DNA from: Methylocystis suflitae
GTDB lineage: Bacteria; Pseudomonadota; Alphaproteobacteria; Rhizobiales; Beijerinckiaceae
Length of the DNA: 38,872 nucleotides
Reading direction: 5' to 3'
Assembly (NCBI RefSeq): GCF_024448135.1
Contig: NZ_JAMRYX010000195.1
Coordinates: forward strand, 1-38,872
In this document: positions 1 through 6,583 of the stretch, piece by piece
How the letters are laid out: every line of letters begins with the position of its first letter
How positions within the stretch are numbered: position 1 is the stretch's first letter
Translations under genes and position numbers: made by a program
Notes under the pieces: model-generated
Told to the model about the DNA's origin: nothing
What the model saw: the letters and a program-made list of their open reading frames with translations, nothing else
Databases searched by the model: none

Positions 1-1
1 G

Positions 2-36
2 TTAAGCTTCTGTTAACCAGTTAACCTGTTATTAAC
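2..36 (+). promoter_or_regulatory. Two tandem CtrA-type binding boxes upstream of pal
   Basis: TTAA-N7-TTAAC occurs twice: TTAA at 2-5 with TTAAC at 13-17, and TTAA at 21-24 with TTAAC at 32-36. Both match the full alphaproteobacterial CtrA consensus with exact 7-base spacing. They lie about 125 bases before the pal start. That CtrA controls pal here is inference; the boxes may also serve a gene left of the window. Confidence 0.6.
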
Positions 37-160
37 GAAGGGACGAATTTGCTCAAATGCAACAGACCCAGGATACCTGCGATCAAGGTTGACGGAACCT
101 TCGCTTAACCCTGGGAGCCTAGGACTATCGCCCAGTCCGTCGTCGTAACAGGAGTTCTTC

Positions 161-697
161 ATGCTGCTTTCGCAACGCGCCTGCGGCGCCAAATTCGTCG
201 TCGCGCTGACGGCGGTCATGGCGGTCCTGGCGCTCTCGGCCTGCGCCAAGAACACCGCGGACGAAGCCGCGAATGATCTGGCGGGCGGACGCTATGGACG
301 CGGCGGCGGCGCCGGCGGCGTCGCCAGTCCCGGAAGCCATCAGGATTTCGTGGTCAATGTCGGAGATCGCATCTTCTTCGAAACCGACTCCACCGATCTG
401 ACGCCCACCGCGCAGGCCACGCTCGATAAGCAGGCCGAATGGCTCAACCGGTACTCACGCTATAGCTTCACAATGGAAGGCCACGCCGACGAACGCGGCA
501 CCCGCGAATATAATTTCGCGCTCGGCGCGCGACGCGCCGAAGTGGCCAAGAATTACCTTATCGCGCGCGGGATCCCCGGGTCGCGCATCCGCACGGTGAG
601 CTACGGCAAGGAGCGTCCTGTCGCCGTCTGCGACGACATCTCCTGCTGGTCGCAGAACCGTCGCGCCGTCACGGTGCTTTCCGGCGGCAATTCCTGA
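161..697 (+). CDS. pal: Peptidoglycan-associated lipoprotein Pal
   Basis: Outer-membrane lipoprotein of the Tol-Pal complex, which ties the outer membrane to peptidoglycan and helps constriction at division. The 178-residue product has a lipoprotein signal peptide ending in the lipobox LSAC, with the acylated cysteine at residue 28. A glycine-rich linker follows, then an OmpA-like peptidoglycan-binding domain from about residue 65 to the end. That domain holds the Pal signature GHADERGTREYN and the downstream NRRAV motif. The start is supported by CAGGAG seven bases upstream. tolB and ybgF would be expected on the two sides; tolB would lie left of the window, and ybgF does not follow, because a terminator-like hairpin and tRNA-Trp come next. 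The product is close to the usual family length and intact. Confidence 0.95.
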   Translation: MLLSQRACGAKFVVALTAVMAVLALSACAKNTADEAANDLAGGRYGRGGGAGGVASPGSHQDFVVNVGDRIFFETDSTDLTPTAQATLDKQAEWLNRYSRYSFTMEGHADERGTREYNFALGARRAEVAKNYLIARGIPGSRIRTVSYGKERPVAVCDDISCWSQNRRAVTVLSGGNS

Positions 698-746
698 TCA
701 GGAAGCCCGCCGCGCCCCTTGCGTCCGGGGCGTCGTTGCGGCAATG

Positions 747-763
747 AAGGCGCGCGCCTTTTT
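747..763 (+). terminator. Probable intrinsic terminator after pal
   Basis: The palindrome AAGGCGCGCGCCTT (747-760) runs into a TTTTT tract (759-763), just before tRNA-Trp. The stem is short but GC-rich. A second weaker hairpin (CGCCCC/GGGGCG, 713-732) lies upstream. Confidence 0.5.
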
Positions 764-773
764 GGGCGCCCGC

Positions 774-849
774 AGGAGTGTAGCTCAACTGGTAGAGCAC
801 CGGTCTCCAAAACCGGGGGTTGTCGGTTCGATCCCGGCCACTCCTGCCA
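774..849 (+). tRNA. tRNA-Trp (anticodon CCA)
   Basis: A complete 76-base cloverleaf with encoded CCA end. The acceptor stem AGGAGTG pairs with CACTCCT, the discriminator base is G, and the anticodon loop CTCCAAA gives CCA. The D arm (AGCTCAACTGGTAGAGC) and T arm (TTCGATC loop) are normal. In many alphaproteobacteria tRNA-Trp precedes secE-nusG; here it is followed by a small secreted protein on the opposite strand. Confidence 0.97.
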
Positions 850-939
850 TTAAAATCAAAAGACGTTGGGGCGCTTATTGGAGAGCGTCTCGCGCAATAC
901 TCACCGTCCCGCCAATTTTAGCCGCGGCCCGGATGCAAA

Positions 940-961
940 CGCCCGCCATATATGGCGGGCG
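940..961 (-). terminator. Perfect palindrome downstream of the small secreted protein gene
   Basis: An 11-base arm beginning CGCCCGCCATA is followed directly by its exact reverse complement, giving a 22-base perfect dyad 25 bases beyond the stop of the minus-strand gene at 986. The downstream T-tract is weak, so it may be a terminator or an mRNA 3' stabiliser, possibly in both directions. Confidence 0.45.
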
Positions 962-985
962 TCTCTTCGTGCGAGCGGCTAGGCC

Positions 986-1219
986 TTACCGGCAATTCCA
1001 CACCCAATGGCCTTGATCCCACACCCAACAAGGACCGTGAACGTGTCCGCCACCACCGTAACCATAGCGATCGCTCCAATCCCTGTGCTGGTGGCGGCCG
1101 TGCCCTCCATAGTCTGGCAAATACCGGCCATGGTGAAATGTGCCGGCGTGCGCGAACGACACCCACAACATTGCAGCTGCTAGAGTTGCGCCAAGCTTTA
1201 TAGTTTTAGTTTTGCGCAT
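986..1219 (-). CDS. Small secreted Gly/His/Trp-rich protein, function unknown
   Basis: A 77-residue product with a clear Sec signal peptide, basic at the N terminus and ending in AHA at about residue 25. The mature part is only about 52 residues. It is rich in glycine, histidine, tyrosine and tryptophan, and ends in a Trp/Cys-rich stretch (PCWVWDQGHWVWNCR) whose two cysteines could form a disulfide. GGGAGGA stands seven bases before the ATG, a strong ribosome-binding site that fixes the start. It is a single-gene unit between tRNA-Trp and unannotated DNA, with a palindrome after its stop. I recognise no family beyond a general resemblance to small exported proteins of Rhizobiales. The histidines hint at metal binding, but this is speculation. 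Confidence 0.75.
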   Translation of the reverse strand: MRKTKTIKLGATLAAAMLWVSFAHAGTFHHGRYLPDYGGHGRHQHRDWSDRYGYGGGGHVHGPCWVWDQGHWVWNCR

Positions 1220-1569
1220 AGCGTCCTCCCTATTCTTCTGATGGAGAACTATGGCGCTCGGGCTTAATTTGAAGGGCTCGGAATGCCGCGCGTAAATAAG
1301 TTCGAGATCGGCGATGACGACGCAAGTTTGACTGAGAAGATCGCAGCGGCGTAACGCATCACGCGAGCCGCCCGTCGCGCTTTTACGCGTCGCTAGACTT
1401 TAGAGCCATCAACGGCAACGGCGAACTAACCGACGCAGGCTGCCATGACCGACGCCTTCAAACGAAAAGCGGCCCTGCTCTCGGTCAAAAGCAAGGCCGC
1501 CAGCGAGGCCGGAGAAGAGGGACGTAGGAAGGTCGTCTAACCGATAAATTTGGGCGGCTTCGTCCTTCG
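1220..1569. other. 350-base stretch without a convincing gene
   Basis: This stretch must hold the promoter of the minus-strand gene that starts at 1219. A 31-codon open frame (ATG 1445 to TAA 1540, plus strand, basic composition) has no ribosome-binding site and no family I recognise, so it is not called. I see no RNA gene or repeat here. Confidence 0.4.
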
Positions 1570-1749
1570 TCAAGCCCCGATTTCCTGCGATCGCACGCGC
1601 TGCTCAATTCGTTGCAACAGCCTGTCCATTGCAGCAGGCAGAGGCTCAGCGACGACGCCTGATAACATGGCGCGCAAATAGTCAGCGATCGTCGTGACCA
1701 TCGGATTTTCGAGCATAGATTGCTTGTGGTTTTTGTTGGTCGGCGACAC
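1570..1749 (-). CDS. NepR-like anti-sigma factor, short orphan copy
   Basis: A 59-residue product read from GTG at 1749, with GGAGGAG seven bases upstream. Residues 21-50 (starting IADYLRAML and continuing VVAEPLPAAMDRLLQRIEQ) match the NepR pattern: helix, acidic-Pro-x-Pro turn (EPLP), then a second amphipathic helix. NepR sequesters the EcfG sigma factor of the alphaproteobacterial general stress response until PhyR-P titrates it. A GGAAC element lies at 1800-1804 with TT 19 bases further on, a candidate EcfG-type promoter giving a short leader. A second NepR-like gene reads away from it at 2044. No ecfG or phyR is visible in the window, so these look like accessory NepR paralogues. The assignment rests on the motif alone. 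Confidence 0.6.
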   Translation of the reverse strand: MSPTNKNHKQSMLENPMVTTIADYLRAMLSGVVAEPLPAAMDRLLQRIEQRVRSQEIGA

Positions 1750-1778
1750 GATTCAGCTCCTCCTCTTTCAGGACCTAT

Positions 1779-1804
1779 AATTCCTGAAGCGTGCTTACGG
1801 TTCC
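1779..1804 (-). promoter_or_regulatory. Candidate EcfG-type promoter for the short NepR-like gene
   Basis: On the minus strand GGAAC (1804-1800) is followed after 19 bases by TT (1780-1779). This fits the relaxed GGAAC-N18/19-TT form, but the bases before TT are AA rather than CG. The gene starts at 1749. Confidence 0.35.
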
Positions 1805-1993
1805 GCCTTAAGGAGGGAACGGCCCGCGCCTTTTCGACGCGGGCCGCCCCCTCGCGGTAATCGATCCGCGCGCAGTTCAGTGAGCGCCGAGCCTCTTGAT
1901 ATAGAGCGAAGACGTCGCGCGGCAGGCTGCGCCGTTGCATCGGATCCGCTGCTTTGGCCATGCTAAGGATTTATTTTTAAAATACTTTGTAGG

Positions 1994-2018
1994 GGAACAA
2001 TACAAATGTGACGCGGTT
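1994..2018 (+). promoter_or_regulatory. Candidate EcfG-type promoter before the NepR-like gene
   Basis: GGAAC (1994-1998), a 16-base spacer and GGTT (2015-2018) match the EcfG consensus GGAAC-N16/17-CGTT except for one base. The NepR-like start is at 2044. Autoregulation of nepR by EcfG is known in this class, which makes the site credible. Confidence 0.45.
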
Positions 2019-2043
2019 TCACTTCCTTCAAGGAGAATGCGTC

Positions 2044-2286
2044 ATGCCGGACAGAGCGCCGGGCGATTGGCGAAACGCGGCCGCCGGCAAGATGGGAGCG
2101 CGGCGAGACGCCGCAATGGAGTCGATCGGCGAGCATCTGAGATCCAAGTTCGACAAAATCCTAACGGAGCCGCTGCCCAAGAAGATCGTGGATGTGATGG
2201 CCGAGTTGGATTGGGGGCGCGCCGGCGGGAGCCCGACGCGCAGTAACGGTCGAATTCCCTCCAACCCAAAAACTCGGCGGCCCTAG
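2044..2286 (+). CDS. NepR-like anti-sigma factor
   Basis: An 80-residue protein from ATG 2044, preceded by AAGGAG eight bases upstream. Residues 28-55 contain IGEHLRSKFDKIL, then EPLPKKIVDVMAELD. This is the NepR core: two amphipathic helices joined by the E-P-[LV]-P turn. NepR binds EcfG-type sigma factors in the cytoplasm and is itself displaced by phosphorylated PhyR. The C-terminal tail (about 25 residues, basic, Pro-rich) looks disordered. The usual nepR-ecfG operon is missing: pncA follows after 177 bases. With the divergent copy at 1570-1749 it makes a pair of orphan NepR-like genes. Partners could be any EcfG paralogue elsewhere. The upstream GGAAC element suggests it is itself part of the stress regulon. 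Confidence 0.65.
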   Translation: MPDRAPGDWRNAAAGKMGARRDAAMESIGEHLRSKFDKILTEPLPKKIVDVMAELDWGRAGGSPTRSNGRIPSNPKTRRP

Positions 2287-2463
2287 CGAACTCGCTCATT
2301 GCGGCGCTTAGCGGCTCATCCATCGATTACTTTGGAAATCTCTGAGCCCGCTTCGGCGCTCGCGCTGGGCCGCACCCGCAGCTAGGATCGTCCCAACGGA
2401 ACGCGCCCAGCTCACACATTCGATAAGGCGGGGCGAGCGCGCCGTCTCTCGCGGAGCGACATC

Positions 2464-3036
2464 ATGGCCAGCGAAGCGATGCGGCTGACGCCTGGCGACG
2501 CGCTCATCGTCCTCGACGTGCAGCGCGATTTCTGCGCCGGCGGCGCCTTGGAGGTTTCCGGGGCCGATAAGATCGTCTCTGTGGTCAATGAACTGATCGA
2601 GGAAGCCGTGGCCGCCGGCGTTCCCATCGTCGCGTCGCGAGACTGGCATCCAACCGGCCATGCGAGCTTTCGTGACTGTGGCGGACCATGGCCTGCGCAC
2701 TGCGTTCAGGGCAGCGCCGGCGCGCAGTTCCATCCGGAACTTCGCCTGCCTGAGTGCGTCATCATCGTCAGCAAAGGAGAATCGCTCGAACGCGACCAGC
2801 TTTCGGCGCTCAATGGAACGGGGCTGGCGGAGCGGCTGCGCCAGCTCGGCGTGCGTCGCGTCTTGATCGTCGGACTGGCGCTCGACGTCTGCGTGCTCGA
2901 AACGGCTCTGGACGCCGTCTCGGAAGGATTTGAAACGCATGTGCGGCTTTCCGGCGCGCGCGCCATTACGCCAGAAGGCGCAAGACACGCCGTCGAAACG
3001 ATGTGGAAGGCGGGCGTCTTCATCGAAGACAACTGA
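2464..3036 (+). CDS. pncA: Nicotinamidase
   Basis: Hydrolyses nicotinamide to nicotinate and ammonia, the entry step of NAD salvage. The 190-residue isochorismatase-fold protein shows the full catalytic set. The triad is Asp18 (VLDVQRDF), Lys104 (VSKGES) and Cys143 (LDVCVLETALDA). The metal-site residues are Asp60, His62 and His66 in DWHPTGHASF, and His79 in PWPAHC. The cis-peptide region before the catalytic cysteine is VGLALDVCV, where many members have a Thr or Ser (e.g. GLATDYCV); the Leu here is a minor variation. GGAG lies a few bases before the ATG. pncB, which uses the product, follows on the same strand after 128 bases, so the two form a salvage pair. The glutamine-dependent NAD synthetase at 31257-33290 would finish the same pathway. 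Confidence 0.92.
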   Translation: MASEAMRLTPGDALIVLDVQRDFCAGGALEVSGADKIVSVVNELIEEAVAAGVPIVASRDWHPTGHASFRDCGGPWPAHCVQGSAGAQFHPELRLPECVIIVSKGESLERDQLSALNGTGLAERLRQLGVRRVLIVGLALDVCVLETALDAVSEGFETHVRLSGARAITPEGARHAVETMWKAGVFIEDN

Positions 3037-3164
3037 GCGGCGCTCTCACAAGACGCGTGACGCAGCGCGCGCCCTAACATTGTCCGGCCCAAAAGCCATG
3101 GCTATGGTCCCGACGGCGCGAGCGCCTTCAGCCTTGACCCATTGCGGCAAAGGAAACAGCAGTC

Positions 3165-4496
3165 GTGTCCAGCAGCGCGCTCTTCGCGGATCTCTACGAA
3201 TTCACGATGCTGCGCGCCTATTTCGAACTGGGCATGAACGCGAAAGCGACGTTCAGCCTTTTCGTGCGCACTATGCCGCCCCATCGCAATTTTCTGATCG
3301 CCGCAGGCTTGAACGATCTTCTCCATGAGATCGAGCATCTGCGATTCGAGCCGCAGCACATTGACTATCTGGGCTCGCTCAAAATCTCTTCACAGCCGTT
3401 CCTCGACTGGCTCTCGGATTTCCGATTCTCCGGCGACATCCATGCGATACGTGAGGGCACGCCGTTCTTTCAGAACGAACCGATCCTGGAAGTGGTTGCG
3501 CCCATCGCCGAAGCGCAGCTCATCGAAACGCTCGTTCTCAATCAGATCGGACTGCAAACGATACTGGCGTCGAAAGCGGCGCGCGTCGTCGCCGCGGCGC
3601 GCGGCGCCAGCGTCGTCGATTTCGGCGCAAGACGCGCGCAAGGCGTGGATGCGGCGATAAAAGGCGCGCGCGCATTCTACATCGCCGGAGTCGAATCGAC
3701 CTCCAATGTCGCGGCCGGGCGCGCCTATGGATTGCCCGTCGCCGGAACGATGGCGCACAGCTTTGTCGAAGCCTGCGCCTCCGAGATGGACGCCTTTCAG
3801 TCTTTCAGCGAAGTCTTTCCTGAAACGACTTTGCTCGTCGATACCTATGACGCGATCGAAGGCATCAAGAATGTCGTCGCGCTCGCGAAGGCGCTCGGGA
3901 CGAACTTCAAAGTCCGCGCGGTGCGTCTCGACTCCGGCGATCTCGATATGCTGTCGCGACAGACGCGCCGCATCCTCGATGAAGCTGGCTTGACCGACGT
4001 GCAGATCGTCGCCAGCGGCGGCCTTGAAGAAACCAAGATCGACGCGCTGACGTCGCGCGGCGCGCCCATCGATGTCTTTGGCGTCGGGACGGATATGGCG
4101 GTGTCGAGCGACGCGCCAGCCCTCGACATCGCCTATAAGCTGACCGAATACGCCGGCAAGGGACGCATGAAACTGTCGGCGGGCAAGCAATCGTTGCCGG
4201 GCCGCAAGCAGGTATTTCGAGAGTTCAGAGACGGAGTTGCAGTGAGGGACGTCATCGCCCGAGAGGGCGAAACTCTGCCGGGCGTCCCATTGCTGCAGCC
4301 GTTCATGCTTTCAGGTCGCCGGGTCGCGGGGCAAACATGCGACATTTCGCAAATTCGCAATTACGCGAAAGAGCAGCTCGCCGCGCTGCCGCCGCATCTG
4401 CGAATGCTTCAATCGCCTGAGGCGCGCTATGACGTGGCGATTAGCGACGCGCTCGCCAGCTATGAGCGCGAGACTCGCGCGCGGTTGATCGACTGA
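3165..4496 (+). CDS. pncB: Nicotinate phosphoribosyltransferase
   Basis: Joins nicotinate to PRPP to give nicotinate mononucleotide (Preiss-Handler pathway). The product is 443 residues from a GTG start with AAGGAAAC upstream. The N terminus (LFADLYEFTMLRAYFELGM) is typical of the bacterial enzymes. Further family landmarks are DFGARRAQG, VAGTMAHSFVEA with the conserved histidine, RLDSGDL, and FGVGTDM near the phosphate site. Length and motif order fit the NAPRTase family rather than nicotinamide phosphoribosyltransferase. The gene lies downstream of pncA, whose product it consumes. A GC-rich hairpin follows its stop at 4514-4533. Confidence 0.95.
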   Translation: MSSSALFADLYEFTMLRAYFELGMNAKATFSLFVRTMPPHRNFLIAAGLNDLLHEIEHLRFEPQHIDYLGSLKISSQPFLDWLSDFRFSGDIHAIREGTPFFQNEPILEVVAPIAEAQLIETLVLNQIGLQTILASKAARVVAAARGASVVDFGARRAQGVDAAIKGARAFYIAGVESTSNVAAGRAYGLPVAGTMAHSFVEACASEMDAFQSFSEVFPETTLLVDTYDAIEGIKNVVALAKALGTNFKVRAVRLDSGDLDMLSRQTRRILDEAGLTDVQIVASGGLEETKIDALTSRGAPIDVFGVGTDMAVSSDAPALDIAYKLTEYAGKGRMKLSAGKQSLPGRKQVFREFRDGVAVRDVIAREGETLPGVPLLQPFMLSGRRVAGQTCDISQIRNYAKEQLAALPPHLRMLQSPEARYDVAISDALASYERETRARLID

Positions 4497-4513
4497 CGGT
4501 TGGGCAAATTGGC

Positions 4514-4533
4514 GCGGCCGATCGCTCGGCCGC
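4514..4533 (+). terminator. Hairpin after pncB
   Basis: GCGGCCGA-TCGC-TCGGCCGC forms an 8-base perfect stem with a 4-base loop, 17 bases after the pncB stop and between convergent genes. It has no U-tract, so termination is only suggested. Confidence 0.35.
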
Positions 4534-4578
4534 GGGGCGAATTCCTCTGCGCAGACAGAACTTCGGCGCAAGCGGCGC

Positions 4579-4827
4579 CTAGCGCCGGTCCTTCCGATCG
4601 ATGAATTCGGACGTGAACTGCTTCAGCGCGACACGCAAATCGTCGGCATATCCTGTCGCGCCGAGCGACTGGAACCTTTCGATGTCGGCGAGCATCAGTT
4701 CTCTCACCGGCGCCGCGCCACGATGCAGATTGACCAAATAGCCGGATAAAAGCCGGCCGTCGCGGCCCCTTGCGGCCACCTTGGTCTCGCTCCCAGACGA
4801 GCCGATTTTCTTGGCAATTCCTAACAT
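4579..4827 (-). CDS. Small unknown protein paired with the BLUF photoreceptor
   Basis: An 82-residue cytoplasmic protein starting at ATG 4827, with GGAG about eight bases upstream. Longer in-frame starts lack a ribosome-binding site and extend into the BLUF gene. The N-terminal part is basic and Gly/Ser-rich. The C-terminal half (ELMLADIERFQSLGATGYADD, split by a Gly turn, then LRVALKQFTSEFIDR) looks like two or three amphipathic helices. I recognise no family. It sits 61 bases downstream of the BLUF gene on the same strand. BLUF proteins with no output domain usually act through a separate partner, so this gene is a candidate. That role is inference. Confidence 0.6.
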   Translation of the reverse strand: MLGIAKKIGSSGSETKVAARGRDGRLLSGYLVNLHRGAAPVRELMLADIERFQSLGATGYADDLRVALKQFTSEFIDRKDRR

Positions 4828-4888
4828 TAGTAGCTCCGAAGGGCGGACAGCGCCCGATGTCCGCGATCTACCCAAGCAAGAATTGCGC

Positions 4889-5293
4889 TCACCTAAGCTC
4901 AGCGAATGTCGCCGCCTGGCCAAATCTGAAAAAACCGTCAACCATCGCGGAAAGACCGCCGTCGCGCGGCGCCGCTTCTCGCGTGGCGGCCGTGTATTCC
5001 GGCGCGCCGCACACGAGCTTCATGCCCCAATCGGGGAAACTGCGCATCGGAATGCTTTCGTGAACGAGCTTGACCACGCCGGAGTGCCGGGAGTCCGTCC
5101 GGATCTGCAAATAGAGCGGCGTCAGCGCTTGCCGCGGACCTTCCAAAATTTGCAAAAAATTCAGCCCATTATAGAGGAGCGCCCCGCTGATGTGACGCGA
5201 ACGATTTCGCTCAGCGGACATCTCGACCATTCCCTCGATCGCGGAGAGGTTCAGATCAAGATTTGCGTTACTGAAATAGACAAGCCGGTGCAT
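4889..5293 (-). CDS. BLUF-domain blue-light photoreceptor
   Basis: A 134-residue short BLUF protein that should bind FAD and sense blue light. The key flavin-pocket residues sit at exactly the spacing of AppA: Tyr6 (LVYFSNA), Asn30, Gln48 (NFLQILEGP), Trp89 and Met91 (PDWGMKL). The domain fills residues 1-95. The remaining 40 residues have no known output domain, so the signal must pass to another protein. The start is ATG at 5293, with GGAGG six bases before it; a TTG one codon earlier is less likely. A small unknown gene follows on the same strand and may be the partner. A TTGA-N6-TCAA box lies 125 bases upstream, suggesting Crp/Fnr-type control, perhaps shared with the divergent phasin gene. 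Confidence 0.9.
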   Translation of the reverse strand: MHRLVYFSNANLDLNLSAIEGMVEMSAERNRSRHISGALLYNGLNFLQILEGPRQALTPLYLQIRTDSRHSGVVKLVHESIPMRSFPDWGMKLVCGAPEYTAATREAAPRDGGLSAMVDGFFRFGQAATFAELR

Positions 5294-5417
5294 CAACAGC
5301 CTCCGAACGCAGCCGCCATCAAACCGCGAGAATTCCGCCTCTCGAGTCGCCCGTCAATCGCCACAAGCTGAAATAGGGATAGAGCCAAAACAAAAATTGT
5401 GCAATAGTTTCATATGC

Positions 5418-5431
5418 TTGACCTAACTCAA
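5418..5431. promoter_or_regulatory. FNR/FixK-type box between the BLUF and phasin genes
   Basis: TTGA-CCTAAC-TCAA is a perfect TTGA-N6-TCAA dyad, the core of boxes bound by FNR/FixK-type regulators. It lies in the 307-base divergent region (5294-5600), about 125 bases from the BLUF start and 170 from the phasin start. The rest of that region shows nothing else I can name. Confidence 0.45.
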
Positions 5432-5600
5432 GACCCCGCGCAAGAATCCGTCGCGTCGGTCATAGGTTCGTATCAAGCGGACGCTATCTAGAGGGCATAT
5501 TGGATCACTTTTCAGTGGCGAGGGAGGCGCCGGCGCGGCCGCGTCTCCCTCCATATTTTGGCGACGGGCGCTCACAGGCCGGCAACTTCAGAGGAATAAG

Positions 5601-5879
5601 ATGATCTCGCCAGACCTCTCCCCGCTCCTCCTCAGCTCGCTCAAGACCTGTCAGGACTGCGCATCGAGAGTCATGGACTTCGGCCTGATCAACACGCGCT
5701 CGGCGCTGCAATTCGGGCAAGATGTATGGGCGGCGAGATCGCCGCACGACGTCGCCGAAGCCATGGTCGACTACGGCCGCCGGCAATTCGAATACTGGAC
5801 GGAGGAACTGGAGGAGTTCTCGATTGTGGCCGGCGGCAAGAAGACCCCAGACGCCGAGGTCGTCGGATTAGGAGACTAG
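5601..5879 (+). CDS. Phasin-family protein
   Basis: A 92-residue, mostly helical protein resembling the phasin (polyhydroxyalkanoate granule-associated) family. The stretch from residue 20 to 75, including VMDFGLINTRSALQFG and VAEAMVDYGRRQFEYWTEE, has the phasin alternation of small, amide and aromatic residues. Family members are usually 100-150 residues, so this is a short one. GAGGAATAAG precedes the ATG. Type II methanotrophs store polyhydroxybutyrate, so a granule-coat role fits, but no PHB synthesis gene is nearby. The DUF2585 gene follows after 32 bases and may be cotranscribed. Confidence 0.7.
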   Translation: MISPDLSPLLLSSLKTCQDCASRVMDFGLINTRSALQFGQDVWAARSPHDVAEAMVDYGRRQFEYWTEELEEFSIVAGGKKTPDAEVVGLGD

Positions 5880-5911
5880 TTTCCATCGTCCGGTCTTCCA
5901 GTTGAGAAGAC

Positions 5912-6487
5912 ATGATGATGAGCGCAACGACGGCGTTTGATGTCGCGGCGGCGGCGATCGCCGCGCTCGTCATTCAGGCCGGCGCGCTATGGGCGCTCGG
6001 ACAGCCGTTTCTCTGTTCTCATGGCCCATTCAAGCTGTGGGAGGGCGACGCCTCCTCTCCCTGCCTCTCCCAGCATCTCACGGACTGGTACAGCTTCACG
6101 CATATCATCCACGGCGTGCTGTTCTATTTCCTGGTCTGGCTCGCGGCGCCGGAACTGTCGGTCGCGCAGCGCTTCCTGATCGTGCTGGCGGTTGAAGTGG
6201 GATGGGAGATCCTCGAAAACACGCCCTTCGCCATCCGCCTCTATCGCAAGCAGCCGCCGGCGCAGGACTACGCAGGCGACAGCATCGTCAATTCGCTTGC
6301 CGATACGCTGGCGATGGCGTTGGGCTTCGTTCTTGCGTGGCGGCTCCCGGTATTGGGCGTTATCGCAATATCCGTGCTTCTTGAAGTCGGGGTCGCGCTG
6401 AACATTCGAGACAATTTCACGCTCAATGTGCTCAGTTTCATCCATCCGTTCGATTTCATCCGCCGCTGGCAAAAGGGCGCGCCATAG
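5912..6487 (+). CDS. DUF2585 / UPF0314 inner-membrane protein
   Basis: A 191-residue integral membrane protein of the UPF0314 (DUF2585) family, conserved in alphaproteobacteria and of unknown function. About five hydrophobic segments are visible, at roughly residues 10-30, 65-80, 85-105, 125-145 and 148-162. Family signatures are SQHLTDWYSFTHIIHG, the cytosolic-looking WEILENTPF, and DYAGDSIVNSLADTLAM. Three consecutive ATG codons occur at 5912, 5915 and 5918 behind GAGAAGA; the exact start is uncertain by two residues. It follows the phasin gene closely and precedes proB by 96 bases on the same strand. Confidence 0.88.
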   Translation: MMMSATTAFDVAAAAIAALVIQAGALWALGQPFLCSHGPFKLWEGDASSPCLSQHLTDWYSFTHIIHGVLFYFLVWLAAPELSVAQRFLIVLAVEVGWEILENTPFAIRLYRKQPPAQDYAGDSIVNSLADTLAMALGFVLAWRLPVLGVIAISVLLEVGVALNIRDNFTLNVLSFIHPFDFIRRWQKGAP

Positions 6488-6583
6488 GCGCCGATTTGCG
6501 GTCGTTGGCGGGCTGGGCTAACTCAAGCGTTCCCTAAGCCGCGCTCGCAAACGCCTACCCCTCGGACATTTCGCCCCGCTCGC

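Noticed and set aside
1445-1540. A 31-codon plus-strand open frame
   Set aside because: No ribosome-binding site, no known family, and too short to separate from chance.
1485-1961. A 158-codon open frame on the minus strand
   Set aside because: It fully overlaps the NepR-like gene read in another frame, has no ribosome-binding site, and its second half is Ser/Cys-rich like an out-of-frame reading. The first 50 codons look more coding-like and could be a remnant, but I cannot name one.
2397-2425. A GGAAC element upstream of pncA as an EcfG promoter
   Set aside because: No CGTT-like -10 at 16-17 bases; the following bases are TTCG/TCGA.
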